Shown: one piece after another, positions 31,023 to 42,052 of the stretch
Numbering within the stretch: the stretch's first letter is position 1
Layout: each line of letters opens with the position of its first letter
Assembly: GCA_032718865.1 (NCBI GenBank)
Contig: JALUTQ010000018.1
Coordinates: forward strand, 620,001 to 684,000
From: Tilletia caries
Lineage: Eukaryota; Basidiomycota; Exobasidiomycetes; Tilletiales; Tilletiaceae
Length of the DNA: 64,000 nucleotides
Direction: 5' to 3'
Program-made: the position numbers and the translations under genes
Notes under the pieces: model-generated
Told to the model about the DNA's origin: nothing
Databases searched by the model: none
Seen by the model: the letters and a program-made list of their open reading frames with translations, nothing else

Positions 31023-34000
31023 ATGGCAGAAGCATACGAAGTGGTCGAGCGCTTCTCGCAACAGTCCCAGGACGATTCCTCATCGGCCGGTCGGAACGGC
31101 AGAAGCAGAGAAGCGGGAACAACAGCTGCAGCTGCAGCTGCCGCCGCTGCCGCCACTTCTCCAGGCGGTCGGTCAGAGGCGGCAACGGCACGCAGCGCAG
31201 CATCGCCCAGACCGGGCAGTCGAGGGCGAGAGCGGGCGGTCTCTCCTGCTCCCTCGCAGCGCCAGCGCCAGTCGACCTCCAATCTGTCCAGCTCGCCTGC
31301 TTCCCTTGGTGTAGCGCCGCAGGCTCAACTGTCTCCAATTTCCAAGCCCGTGGCACCGGCCAGTCAGCGCATCTCCAACCTCATTCAGCGGCAGTACATA
31401 TACTTCACCACCTTGCTCCAAGAACCGGAGCCCAAATGGAAGCCCGTGGCCGACTCGCGAGCGGTGACTGTCTCGCAACTGGACAGCATCGATCGCAACC
31501 TCGTCGTCTACCGAGCTGAGGCGACCTTTGTTGGAGTAGCGGTCTGGGACTTGTTCGCTGCTATCAGCACGCCAGGGGTGCGCAAGACATGGGAGTTCAA
31601 TGCGGACGACGATCGGTTGTTGGACGAAATCAGACTGCCCGAGCCAGATGCAGGAGCCGAGGGCAGTGGCAGCGCGGGCGCCCTCGCTCGTCAAGGCGGC
31701 ATGGCTGGTCCCGCTCAGATGGGCAACAACAGCCGGAGCGGGCTTTCGCGTCGGACGGCCAACGGACCTCCCTCGCAGCTGTGGTATTTCAAACAGCGCG
31801 CGGCTTGGCCTGTTGCCGCGCGTGACAGTATTCTGCTGAGCACAACCTATCGCTCGCAGGACTGCTCGTCTGCCCACCACTTCTCCTTCTCCACCTCGGA
31901 CAGGTCTCTCTTTCCTTCCATTCCCGCCCCGTCCCCGGGCGTCATTCGCTCCCAGGTCGACCTCCGCGGCTGGTCGATCGAGGCGTTGAATCCAACCACG
32001 GCACATGTCACTTTGATCGAGCAGAGTGACCCGAAGGGGTGGACGACGAAGTCTGCGAGCATACCCACGGCCATGGTCAGCGCCGTTGCCGGTGTCGGTG
32101 CCTGGGCGATCAAAAATGGCGGCCCGCCGATCGTCACTCATCTCAGTGTCGGTGCGAAACAAGTCGTGAACAAGTATGAATCCGACAAGGGTCGCTACCG
32201 TCTCGAGTATGAACTTGATCGCAGCAGCAGCAGTAGCGGAGCGCAAGGGGCATCGAGCTCAGACGAGGCTGAGACGAGCGGCCATGGCGACAAGCCTGCG
32301 GTGGTGATACCTCCTGTGATTGAATGCGAGCTGCGCTGTGATCTCGATCTCTGGTCTCCTAACCTGGATCTCATTATCGACCCTCCACCAATCCACGTCT
32401 CTGTCGTGCGCAGACCCAAACTCTCTCGCAACGGAGCCGGCGGCGGGCTGTGGCTTACCGTCGAACATGCCTCAGCTTCCCTCGGTGCTCTCAACTCTGG
32501 CGACGACGAAGACGACGGAATGGCCGATGATGTCGCACGGATCACTGTCCGCAAAGGGGACGGCATCACAAGCGAGAGGGGTGTGGTTCTCATCAATGGG
32601 GCACGCATGTATGTCGAAGTCGAGGAGATGGATGAAGAGGCTAAGACGACCATGTCACGAGCGCAACGGTCCAAGCCGAAGCGGGCGCCTCTAGACAAGC
32701 CGGCTGGCCAAGCTACATCGGCTGGGGTTTCGGCGGAAGCCGCAAGGCCCATCTCTATCGCTGGAAGGCCTTCCAATCTTGCCGGGCTGAGTGCCGCAAT
32801 TGTGTTCGAGGGAGCTACGCCCGAGGATAAGGAGATGGGGGACCTGGGCGACGATATATCGCAGGCTCTGGCAGAACGCGTCACTGGCACAACTGCTGCA
32901 GATGATCAAGACACGAGTTTGGAGAGCAAGGATGGAGGCAGCAGCGCCATGGCGTCGACTATTTCGGATCCTATTCCTGCGGCAGCTGCTGGCGGTGCGA
33001 CAATACCAACCTCGACGAGTATTTCGCGGTCAGCCTCTCCGCCGGTTCGTCAATCGCGGGCAGCTTCCGTGAAGGACATGAGCTTAGGTGGGCCGGAAGG
33101 GTCAAGAACTGTCGGAGTTCCAGGTCGATCCAGCCCTCGCATCAGCGACCGACCATATGGCACACTTCGGGAGCGGAGTCAAGCTCATGATGGGGAGGCG
33201 GGCAGCATACAGCCATCGGGGACGACGAGTGCACTCTCTACGTCGTTTTCGACTACCTCGCCCATGATGAATGTGCTCTCGCGCCTGAGTACAGTCTCCA
33301 CGGCGACAAGCAGTATTTCAAACACACAGGCAAGCGGACAGCTGAGGATTGCCAGTGGGGTTGAGCCACCGAGCCGTTCTGCGACGACAGACAACAGTCC
33401 TAAACGTTCGGGACCCAGCGACGCGCGGAAGGGGGGCGTATCAATACCTGGCGCTGACTCAGGCGCGGTCGATAAGGACCAAAAAATGAACAATGCAACG
33501 GGCAAAGCAAACGATACCAGTGGTGACACGGCAAATGGAACCGCAACTGCATCAACGACAACGACAGCAAATCAGTTAGGGTCGAGTTGGAAGTGGCTGA
33601 CGAAGGGAAGCTGGATTTCATCCTTAGGAGCGCCACCTGCGCCGCGGAGTAGCAGCAGTGCAGCTGCTGCTGTACTCGCAGAGGACGAAAAGCGCAAACA
33701 GGAGCGGGAAAAGGCAGCTGCGCGGGCAGCGGCTAAAGCGGCGGCCAAAGCAAAGAAGCTCAAGCTGAGCGGGGTTGGAGGAGTCGATTCAGACACGGCT
33801 TCGTTGGCACCAGATGCTGGGTCCGACGCCAGTGCGAAGCCAGATGCCGAAGAAGGTGAAACCGCAGCAGCGGTAGCGGCGGAAACGGCGATGACTGCGG
33901 CGGACGCTGCTTTAGCGGCTGCCAGTAACGTGGCGGCCAATGCTCAGACTGGCGCCATTGCGTTGAGGAACAGGATGGGCTCGATGCAGTTCAGTCTCCC

Positions 34001-34550
34001 GACGCTCATTCTCACGGCCGTCATTGCGTTCCTGTTTGGCTCGCTCGTGCGTGCGCTGCTGTCCCCTGCCGACTTTGTGCTGCTGCCGCATAATCGATAC
34101 GATCCCTTCGACGGGCGATCGGCGACGAGGTCGGCTGGTGCTGGTGCTGCCGCGCCGGCGCTTGGTGAGAGCAAAGAGCGGAAGAGCAAGGCGCGAACAC
34201 GGACGAGTGCCCAGACGACTTCCATGTCCGCCCCGGCATCGGCAGCAGGAGCTGGGTTTGATTCACAACTCCCTCGACTGCTACAGGACGTGCTCGGCAG
34301 CTTCTCGTCTTCCTCCTCGTCCTCCGGCACTTCGGCCGCAGCGACGAGCTATGGCCAGGAGGAGATGGAACACTTGCTATTGAAGGCACTGCAAGCGGGC
34401 GTGAATGCGGGCGGCCAGCTTCAGCAGCAACAGGAGCATCACCAGTCAGCTCCTGTCAGGAATGTATCGTGGCGGGAGATCAAGCGGATGATCGAGATCA
34501 AAGGGTTGATGGCGGGTTGGGATCTTGTTATTGCCGTCGTCCGACGATGA
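31023..34550 (+). CDS. START-like lipid-binding domain protein with C-terminal membrane anchor
   Basis: A single uninterrupted exon encodes 1,175 residues, unusual here because neighbours are intron-rich. After an Ala/Ser-rich low-complexity start, residues about 115-420 look like a START (StAR-related lipid transfer) domain: TFVGVAVWDLFAAISTPGVR, SQLWYFKQRAAWPVAARDSI, WSIEALNPTTAHVTLIEQSD and VVNKYESDKGRYRLEYELD. A long Ser/Thr-rich, probably disordered middle follows, then an Ala/Lys coiled stretch. One strong hydrophobic helix (LPTLILTAVIAFLFGSLVRA type, about residues 990-1010) lies before a polar C-terminus. A tail-proximal anchor with a cytosolic START domain suits lipid transfer or sensing at a membrane contact. 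Ligand unknown. The START call is by pattern and should be tested by profile search. Confidence 0.7.
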   Translation: MAEAYEVVERFSQQSQDDSSSAGRNGRSREAGTTAAAAAAAAAATSPGGRSEAATARSAASPRPGSRGRERAVSPAPSQRQRQSTSNLSSSPASLGVAPQAQLSPISKPVAPASQRISNLIQRQYIYFTTLLQEPEPKWKPVADSRAVTVSQLDSIDRNLVVYRAEATFVGVAVWDLFAAISTPGVRKTWEFNADDDRLLDEIRLPEPDAGAEGSGSAGALARQGGMAGPAQMGNNSRSGLSRRTANGPPSQLWYFKQRAAWPVAARDSILLSTTYRSQDCSSAHHFSFSTSDRSLFPSIPAPSPGVIRSQVDLRGWSIEALNPTTAHVTLIEQSDPKGWTTKSASIPTAMVSAVAGVGAWAIKNGGPPIVTHLSVGAKQVVNKYESDKGRYRLEYELDRSSSSSGAQGASSSDEAETSGHGDKPAVVIPPVIECELRCDLDLWSPNLDLIIDPPPIHVSVVRRPKLSRNGAGGGLWLTVEHASASLGALNSGDDEDDGMADDVARITVRKGDGITSERGVVLINGARMYVEVEEMDEEAKTTMSRAQRSKPKRAPLDKPAGQATSAGVSAEAARPISIAGRPSNLAGLSAAIVFEGATPEDKEMGDLGDDISQALAERVTGTTAADDQDTSLESKDGGSSAMASTISDPIPAAAAGGATIPTSTSISRSASPPVRQSRAASVKDMSLGGPEGSRTVGVPGRSSPRISDRPYGTLRERSQAHDGEAGSIQPSGTTSALSTSFSTTSPMMNVLSRLSTVSTATSSISNTQASGQLRIASGVEPPSRSATTDNSPKRSGPSDARKGGVSIPGADSGAVDKDQKMNNATGKANDTSGDTANGTATASTTTTANQLGSSWKWLTKGSWISSLGAPPAPRSSSSAAAAVLAEDEKRKQEREKAAARAAAKAAAKAKKLKLSGVGGVDSDTASLAPDAGSDASAKPDAEEGETAAAVAAETAMTAADAALAAASNVAANAQTGAIALRNRMGSMQFSLPTLILTAVIAFLFGSLVRALLSPADFVLLPHNRYDPFDGRSATRSAGAGAAAPALGESKERKSKARTRTSAQTTSMSAPASAAGAGFDSQLPRLLQDVLGSFSSSSSSSGTSAAATSYGQEEMEHLLLKALQAGVNAGGQLQQQQEHHQSAPVRNVSWREIKRMIEIKGLMAGWDLVIAVVRR

Positions 34551-34858
34551 GGACCTGGGGAAGGAGGAAAGGGAGGGAAAGGCAGCAGCGACTTCCGCAT
34601 CCTTTCGTTAATCAAGCCAGGCACTCGATGCCTTCTTTATTCTGATCTCAATCAATGTACTTGTCTCTCCTGCAATCCTCACCTCTCTTCTCACGTCGCC
34701 TTGGAGCTTGGAGACCCTTCCACTTCAGCCGTTCGCAACCTGCTGATCACACCGTTTCCGAACGGGTTGAAGTTGAGCTCGGACAATCGTCGCAAGGACA
34801 AGTTTCGAACGCTTCCATATTTCCAAGGTTTGGTCTGGGGCAGCATGCACCATGCACC

Positions 34859-36723
34859 ATGGCGGCGATGTGTTCAGCGAGGATCTGTCAAGACGAGGAC
34901 ACGGCTCCTGTTGCTACGTCCAGTCTCGATGTCTTACCTCAAGAAATTCTGGTCCTGATCCTGCGATTTGCTTGCTCAACTTGTCCACGGCGCAGTGGCG
35001 AGACAGTCGGCAACGATGAGGATGACGATGAGGTCGAGATCGAGGACAAGGACAAGGATGGGTCTGACGACGGTCGAAGGGTACCGACAAGATCTGCCCC
35101 TATGTACGAATCGACTGTACTTCGGACTCTGAGCGAGTACGAGGTCGTGGACCATGTTGACCTGTGGACATGTCGCCAGGCCGCCCTGGTGTGCAAGCGT
35201 TGGAAACCCATCGTCACCTCCTGCCTGTACGAATCGGTCCAGCTTCGCGACGCATGGTCTCTACAGCGATTCGCCCGTTCTATCCGATCGCAGCCTCAGC
35301 TAGGCAAGTCGGTCAAGAATCTTCTCGTTGGACATGTCAGTCCAGGCCCCCCGTTGCCGACTCGAACTACCTCAGACCCACCGGGCGAGAACATATATCG
35401 GTGTTTTGGCTTCGAGGACGAGGATACCACTGAAGAATTCCGAGCTGCGATGGCTGAATTCTGTAGCTCCTGCGGACTGGACGGGACTGGCGTCTGTCCT
35501 CACATTGTCGGACTCGATGCGAAAAGGTCATGGATCGGAACCGACGAGTGGGTGCATCGGATCTTCGAGGTCCACGAGCGCTTTGTCGATCGGCGTCCAT
35601 TATCGAGAAACCCGGGTGTCGAGGCCGATCACTTCTTACACCCAGTCCTCTTTGCACGGAGTCGAGCCGTCTACCTGCTGACTGGCGATCTATTGCCGCC
35701 GTACAGTTTCCCAACCTTCGACGATTTACCAAGGCAGGACGAAGACGACACGCATCCTTCTAACGTGTGGGATGGCGTCCCCGAACCAAAAGAAGAAGTA
35801 GAGGGTCTCGTGCAAGACATGACGGCTCTGACGACTCGATCTGTGCATAAGTCGCAAGCTCCGACGATTCAGGGCTTGTTGCGAGACGTGGTTGCCATCT
35901 TGCGAAGAAGTCCGGGCTTACAGTCACTGTTTCTCAACGGCACCTTTGAGCGCGCCATCACAAGTCCAACAGTACCCTTCGCCTCTTCCTTTCCTCGTTT
36001 GTGAGTTCATTTCCGTTCTGTTCTGTCGCTGCGGGGGCTGACCCTGAGAGTGGTTTCCAGACGAAACGTTTCTTTCGGACCTCCTCCCGCGTACTGGGAG
36101 GTAGAGCTCAATTTCGGCGGCCCGGACCATCCGATCTTTGCACATGTCGAAGATCTCGCCGTATATGGATGCCTCTTTTTCACCGGTGAGGCCCGCGCCC
36201 TGGCAGGAGAGAACGGTGCGCTACCAAACCTGAAGCGGGTGAGTCTGTCCTTCGCTATTGGATTTCCAGCGTGCTGAGATGGATGAACTCAATTACTTTG
36301 TCACACATGCAGCTGCGATGGTGCTACACTCTTGAACCCGTCGATATGGAGAGCATCGACATTTACACGACTCTCGACACCATCAGATTGCTGCTGGGAA
36401 TCAATCGCGACGCGCGTGCTGAAGCTGCGCGAGAAGAAGCCGAATTCCGAGCCCAAGCCCAACTCTCTGAAGACTTCGCACTGGCATTGAGTCAGCCGCG
36501 ACCTGCAACGCGGAGGGGAGTCCAACATTTGCATTGCACATTCTCGCACTCCGCAGTCATCGAACTTCGGCAGCAGGCGGAACCGGAACTGCTCGCGGAC
36601 CCAAGGTTGACCATTGCGATTGCTCGCTCAGACGATCAAATCGAGGACGTCTACCGCTCCGTAGCCTGCTGGCGAGCGTTGGTGGCTGGGAAACCGCCAG
36701 ATCAGGGATTGTTCTCACTCTAG
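34859..36723 (+). CDS. F-box-type protein with acidic insert
   Basis: Exons 34859-36000, 36061-36238 and 36313-36723 give 576 residues. The N-terminus has an F-box-like start (SLDVLPQEILVLILRFACST), interrupted by a highly acidic run (NDEDDDEVEIEDKDKDGSDD) and continued by VDLWTCRQAALVCKRWKPIV. The rest resembles the variable C-terminal part of basidiomycete F-box proteins (LRRSPGLQSLFLNGTFERAI) without clear repeats. Such proteins recruit substrates to SCF ubiquitin ligase through Skp1. An in-frame ATG at 34655 would extend it by 68 residues of low-complexity sequence; I prefer 34859, which precedes the F-box directly. Not related to the duplicated F-box gene. Confidence 0.7.
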
Positions 36724-36910
36724 AGTCTAGAATGCTATTGTATACCGAGTTATGGGTTGCGTGCATTGGATCTCTGCGTGATATGAACTGTCCTCCAGTC
36801 ATGTTTGGACGCTGACAAAGGGACCGAAACAGACCTTCTCATCATGTCAGTCGTCCTTGACGTTGACCTCGATCTCTGCCAGGAGGAAGCAGAGAGCGAC
36901 GAGCGTCACA

Positions 36911-38496
36911 ATGGCGTACGTTCTCGGGCACTTGCATACCCTCGAAGCGCTGCCTTCTCACGCTCTGATCAAGCCAAGCGCCGCCGCCCTGTTCTCTGTG
37001 GGCTTGACCTCAACCTTTGTGTTCACGCTTTACCTCAGCACTTCGACACGCGTCGGTTCCAAGGCCGCATTTTATACCACGACAGTCACAGAGACTGTCC
37101 TTGTCCGACGACGCCGGGAGCCGAGGACGTCCGATGGCATTGACACCGGTCACGGGGTCGAAGGGGACGCGGAGGAGGAGGAGTACGAGAACGTAGAAGA
37201 ATTTCAGACAAGACAGGTCGAGGTCCCTTTGGACAAGAATCACCCCAAAGTTGTCGCAGCTCGACTTCGAGTCGCTTCGCAAAGCACGGCGGCTGCCGTC
37301 GCAGTGACATACGGCTTCCTGAGCAGATGGGGTGCTCCCAATGTCATCAAGGTAAGCCCAAGTCTATGGAAACGGAGTTCAAAGGGTCAAGATTTTAAGG
37401 GACTGACAGTTCTTTATTTTGATAGTCTCCTTGGTTCCGACTGCCCATTGTCAACCTCTTGCTTGGTCTACCCACTCCCATTCCCAGCGTCTTAACATCC
37501 TCTCTATTACCCCTCCAGCCCTCCCTTTCCTCCCTACTGGTCCGCCACTACCTCCCGGCCGCTATAATACCCCTCGGCCTGACGATGTCCCTCTTCCTAG
37601 GACCGCTGTTCGAAACTTGGCTCGACGAGGAACTGCTACCGGGTCAGCGGGCCTGGTCCTGGAAGGAGTGCGTGGTATCCAAGTTTGACAACATTTGGGC
37701 CCTGCGGAACTACATCCTCGTGAGTTTGGAAAGCGCTTTTGATGTATGTGGCCGGTAAAGAGGCTGATGGTACTTTTGATTCCCTCCTGTCGCAGGCGCC
37801 ATTGACGGAGGAGCTTGTCTTCCGAGCTTGCATACTCAACTTCCACCATGCGAGCGGCGCCTCAAAGTCGACCCTGATCTTTGCTACACCCTTGTACTTT
37901 GGTGTTGGTGAGTGCTGTTCTGTCCAGGCGGCGAAAGAGACGAATTGGATCCTTCCGCTGACTACCTGATCTCCCATTCCTGACTGCGAATACACCTTCC
38001 CTTCTGATCCAGCACATCTCCATCACGCCTGGGAGGCCTACGTCAAAGGTGGAAGGACAAAGCAGGCGCTCGTGAGAGGGGTTCTACAGAGCTGTGAGTT
38101 GAGCGCAACTTTCTTTACCAGTCACTTCTCCACTTACCTGAACATCTGGGTCATCCGCAGTCTTCCAATTCGCCTTCACGAGCGTGTTCGGGTGGTACGC
38201 CAACTTCGTCTTCCTCCGGACCAACTCCATCATCGCCCCTATCATCTGCCACTCCTTTTGCAACATGATGGGCTTTCCGAATCCTGTTGGCGCGATCGAA
38301 AGACATCCCAAGCACAAAGCAGGTGAGGTTGGCTTGGCCACCGCGCTGAGGCCTTGTCGCCATCCGATCACTAACAGACATCCCTTCTCTCCTTGTAGCA
38401 ATTGTGGGTTCGTACCTGGTCGGCATTGCAACATTCACGTACTCTCTATGGAGAGCGACGGAGCCTGCCTTGTATGGAGGTTCTGTATTCTGGTGA
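36911..38496 (+). CDS. RCE1: CAAX prenyl endopeptidase Rce1
   Basis: Six exons (36911-37351, 37426-37719, 37796-37907, 38013-38093, 38161-38322, 38399-38496) join in phase to 395 residues. The three catalytic motifs of the Rce1 glutamate intramembrane protease are seen: APLTEELVFRAC (EExxxR), FGVAHLHHAWE (FxxxH) and IIAPIICHSFCNMMGFP (HxxxN/B). Hydrophobic segments are spread along the length. Rce1 sits in the endoplasmic reticulum membrane and removes the last three residues of farnesylated or geranylgeranylated CAAX proteins such as Ras, Rho and mating pheromone. An acidic insert near residues 75-95 (GDAEEEEYENVEEF) is lineage-specific. It converges with CSN3, stop codons about 85 bp apart. 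Confidence 0.93.
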
Positions 38497-38580
38497 AGGC
38501 TTTTGGCAGCTGGTCGGGTTCTTGGTTAGGAAGAATGCAGGAAGAAGCGTCTGGGATTATGTCATGTATACAAGAAGAGA

Positions 38581-40980
38581 TCACCCAGCAAATGCATCTA
38601 CAGATTGGGTTGGACAGAGTCAGCTCATGGTACTGCGTCAGGTGTGTGAATGGATACATGTACTCACCGTCCTCGTACTCTTCGTCGTCCACGACCATGC
38701 CATACTGGTCTATGCCATTCGACGCACCGTAGCTCGGCTCGCGGTTGTTCTGCATCTGCTTCTGAAGGAAGATACTACTCCGCGCAATGGATCGCTCCCG
38801 CTCCTCGACTGTCAGCTTCCAGCGCTGAGCTTCTGCTAGCCGGGCCTGGATGGTTTGCAGTAATAATGCGGAGGAGAAGGCATCTCGCGGTCCGTTTGCC
38901 GATGAGCGGAAGCGCACGACAGGTATGGGCGGGGTACCAATCGGAGCTGAAGCCGGGCTGACCATCTCAATCGCAGCGTCGACCCAACCAGCGACAATCT
39001 ACCCAAGTCGGAATCAGAAGCACATTCCTGGAGCTGTCAGCCAGAAGGATAGGACTTGATGTTAAATATACGGTTATCTCACCATGTTGGCAACCTCGTC
39101 ATGGATACTCTTGACGGACTCAGGTGATTCATCCATGCCGAAAAGGCGCGCAATTTCGACGAGCGAAATGCAGCTATACGTCTTGGCCAATCTTTGGATG
39201 CGTCGTGATTGGTACATGGACAAGCACTGCCGGACGAGCCCCAGATTTTGGTCCTGCAAGCCGCGAGTGGAGGTGTGTGTGTGAGTGAGTGAGTGAGTGA
39301 GCTTTCATACGCATTCGGGATTAAGGCCCAAACTCAGACTCACTTTCTGCATCATGTCCTTGACTTCCTCTGCCTTCTGGAAGACTTCAGCGTCCGTGGC
39401 GTTGCGATCCTCGTACAGCTTCGCGAAGAGTATGTAAGGTCGACACAGGGCGTTGAGGCTCTTTGAGACCACGCCTGATGTATACTCTGGAGGTGGCGAC
39501 ATCTGGTGTGCAACGATCTGAGGTCAGTATGAATGTCTTCTGGTTGATACCTGGTACCTTCAAATATCTCACCTTGCCGTCTTGTAGCAGCTGCATTAAG
39601 ATCAGCTTTTTGTAAGCGTCGACTTGAATCGCGCTGATCGCCTGCGTAGGCAATGTGACGCACTGCAGACGAGAGAATACGGTGAGCCGGAGGTCAACAT
39701 TTCTTCACGCCATAAAGAGACTCACTTGTTCAAGGTAGTCTATTGCGCTAGGCAGATGTCCTTTCTTGGCTGCGATCAGACCCGCGTAGTAGAAGTATTG
39801 AAGCACGTCGGAATATCTAAGCGGGTTTGACTGTGAAGAGATGTGTTTGAGACCATTATTCTCCCAATGCAGCGGTGAAGGAGCGGCGGTATGCTCACAA
39901 GCTGGTCAACATCCTCGACCGGATATTGCAGGGCAGAGCCGTAGGCGACATCGTATGCACCCGCCTTCAAGCATTGCTGCAGAGGTCACGACGAAGCATG
40001 TATGAGTCAAATGCTGCAATGGGTACAGAACAGAAAGCAGCAGCAGGCAAGCAGGCACTCACATATAACACAATGGCATGTAGGCTCGTCAGTAGCCGCG
40101 AGTCGGCCACATATCTGAGGTACAGGGTGCAGAGAACATTGAGTCCCCAAGTCGGCTGAGAGAAGAATGGGACAGAGGTCAGCTCAAGATGCAGAGCACT
40201 GGAAGCATACAGACAAGATATCGACTGCTCACATCTTTGACAAGATCTGCGATGTGGGCGATGGCATGTCCCAGCTGGGTCACTCGCTCAGGCGACAATC
40301 TGAGCTGCAGTACGTCGGACTGCGCTGAGAAGGTCTCCAGCAGCTGGATCATGGACGGCAGCGCTTCCGCAGTTCGCAGGACCTTAACACGCGATGTGCT
40401 ATGAGAAGAGATCGGCTTCAATATTTCAGCATAAGCGCCGTCGCAATGCGTCAGACGAGGGATGAACTCACATGATGAAAAGCAGCAAGAGAGAATGAGC
40501 GGCAGGATCCAGCAGGTTGAGAGGATCTTGTTCCGTCGCAAGCGGCTGGAGGAAGATGTCCGGTGCGCCTTCACTGCGCGCGGTCTTCATAGCTCTGTAC
40601 AGCGCAGGACGCAAGCTGGTCTGTATCAACTTGAGGTTGGGCCCGCAGTTCTCGGCCAGTGCGAGCAAGTCGTCCAGTGTCAGCGGCCGTGGCGGCACGG
40701 GCTGAGACGAGGGTGCTCCTTCACTGCCAGCCTGGGCTCCCTCTGCAGATTCTGCCGCCGCACCACCGGCTTGCATTCTGTTATCCTCGTCTGCCTCCTG
40801 GATCGCTTCTGCTCCTCCGGCAGCCGTTGCGCTCGTTGTCGGGCCATGACCTGCCGATGGGTTTCCGATGCTGGCATCTGCCGTCCCTGGCAGCGGAGGG
40901 TTCGCGCTGGGCTCGCTTGGGCCTGGAGCGCCTGAATCTGACTGATGCCGCTGCTCCTCGTGGGTGGGCTGCTGTGACAT
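38581..40980 (-). CDS. CSN3: COP9 signalosome subunit 3
   Basis: Ten exons (40472-40980, 40233-40398, 40063-40155, 39899-39976, 39726-39830, 39573-39662, 39344-39517, 39083-39253, 38668-38998, 38581-38597) join in phase to 577 residues. After a disordered Ser/Pro/Gly-rich leader come helical repeats (LRYSDVLQYFYYAGLIAAKKG, PTQAISAIQVDAYKKLILMQ, PPPEYTSGVVSKSLNALC) and a PCI-type end (YSCISLVEIARLFGMDESPE, then IVAGWVDAAIE). Order and motifs match CSN3, a scaffold subunit of the cullin deneddylase. An upstream in-frame ATG at 41097 would add 39 residues and cannot be excluded. The final 17-nt exon encodes only DAFAG and stop. A GTGA microsatellite lies in one intron. Confidence 0.85.
39280..39301. 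repeat. (GTGA)n microsatellite in a CSN3 intron
   Basis: gtgtgtgtgagtgagtgagtgagtgagc lies in the intron between the 39344-39517 and 39083-39253 exons. The repeat contains several overlapping GTGAGT donor-like strings when read on the plus strand only, so it should not affect minus-strand splicing. Confidence 0.8.
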
Positions 40981-41097
40981 CTTTGCTCCCGCCGTGCTCA
41001 CTGTGCTTGCTGAGTCGTCGTGGAGCTCGAGTTGGCCATCGTCTGTGCGGACAACTGCGATTTGGTCCTGATCGTTCGCTTCCAAGGCGATGATCAT

Positions 41098-42052
41098 CAA
41101 CTCGACCTCACGAAGAACGACAAAGACACAGCTTAGAGCAGACTTCCTTCCACCAACACTGGGACCGGAACGCAAGCGCTGGGCTCAGCAGATTTTTCCC
41201 TGCATTCTCCAGGTGTCTTTGTGCTCGTATCTGATGTGAGTCGCGATGTGGTGCGACCGGTGAACCTGAGGTGACCCGTTTTCTGGAATTTTGCCTCCCA
41301 ACCTTCAAACTGCCCCTCCTCCATGCTCCTCGCGTCCGATGTCAACGGCAGGCATCAACACGACAGCAAGGTCACCCCTATAAGGCGCAGAAAAATCATG
41401 CAAGGCCGTGGCCGGTATCAGATTGTGTTTCTGGGTTGGGCGAGTGCCATCTTGGTCAGGAGAGTGTGGTTCGTCGCACGGTCGGATCATGTCGATCATG
41501 CAACAAATGATCATTCTTCGCATAATGATGGACCCCAGCCAACTTGGACGAGCCCACCGCTTACTGGACAAGGGGCGACCGTCCGCTGCTCTTTCATTCA
41601 CAGTTTCGATGGTCGGACAGGCGGACAGGAAGTGCCTGCGAACTTCGAATTGCGGCCGTTTCGAAGCATGCGACCCGGTTTGTTGACCAGGAGGTGGGAA
41701 GGTTACGGGTGACACGACCTCCTCGACCGTCCTCGTTCCTGAATGCTGCGACGCCGACAGCGACAGCGCGAAGGAACGACAGGGCAACACTGGCCCCAAG
41801 TGCAAGTGCCTCAGCCCTCAGGCTTCAGTATCTAAAGAAGCTCACGATCTCCCTTTGCCAGCTGTCGCCACGGTAACCCTCCGTGCAACGTTGCACTTGC
41901 ATACGGTCGCTATACGCTGAACTTCAGCGCCCAATCTCTCTGTGGCGGTATATAAGGAGATCCGATGTTGCCGCTCACCTCTTCCCCCTTCGTTCTCTCT
42001 TTGACGTCCTTACCCTTCCCTTCCCTTCATCGCAGAAAAACTATCTACCATA
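41098..42052. other. intergenic between CSN3 and the P450 gene
   Basis: Divergent promoter region of about 1 kb. Long overlapping frames exist (for example minus 41305-41805) but they lack recognisable domains and I do not call them genes. Confidence 0.5.
41949..41956 (+). promoter_or_regulatory. TATA box of the P450 gene
   Basis: TATATAAG lies about 100 bp before the start codon at 42053 and is followed by a pyrimidine-rich leader, the usual layout for a regulated fungal promoter. Confidence 0.6.

Noticed and set aside
31173..32246. 357-codon minus-strand open frame
   Set aside because: Opposite strand of the GC-rich START-type gene with no domain of its own.
41305..41805. 166-codon minus-strand open frame between CSN3 and the P450 gene
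   Set aside because: No recognisable domain, low-complexity composition, and it occupies a divergent promoter. Not enough support for a gene.
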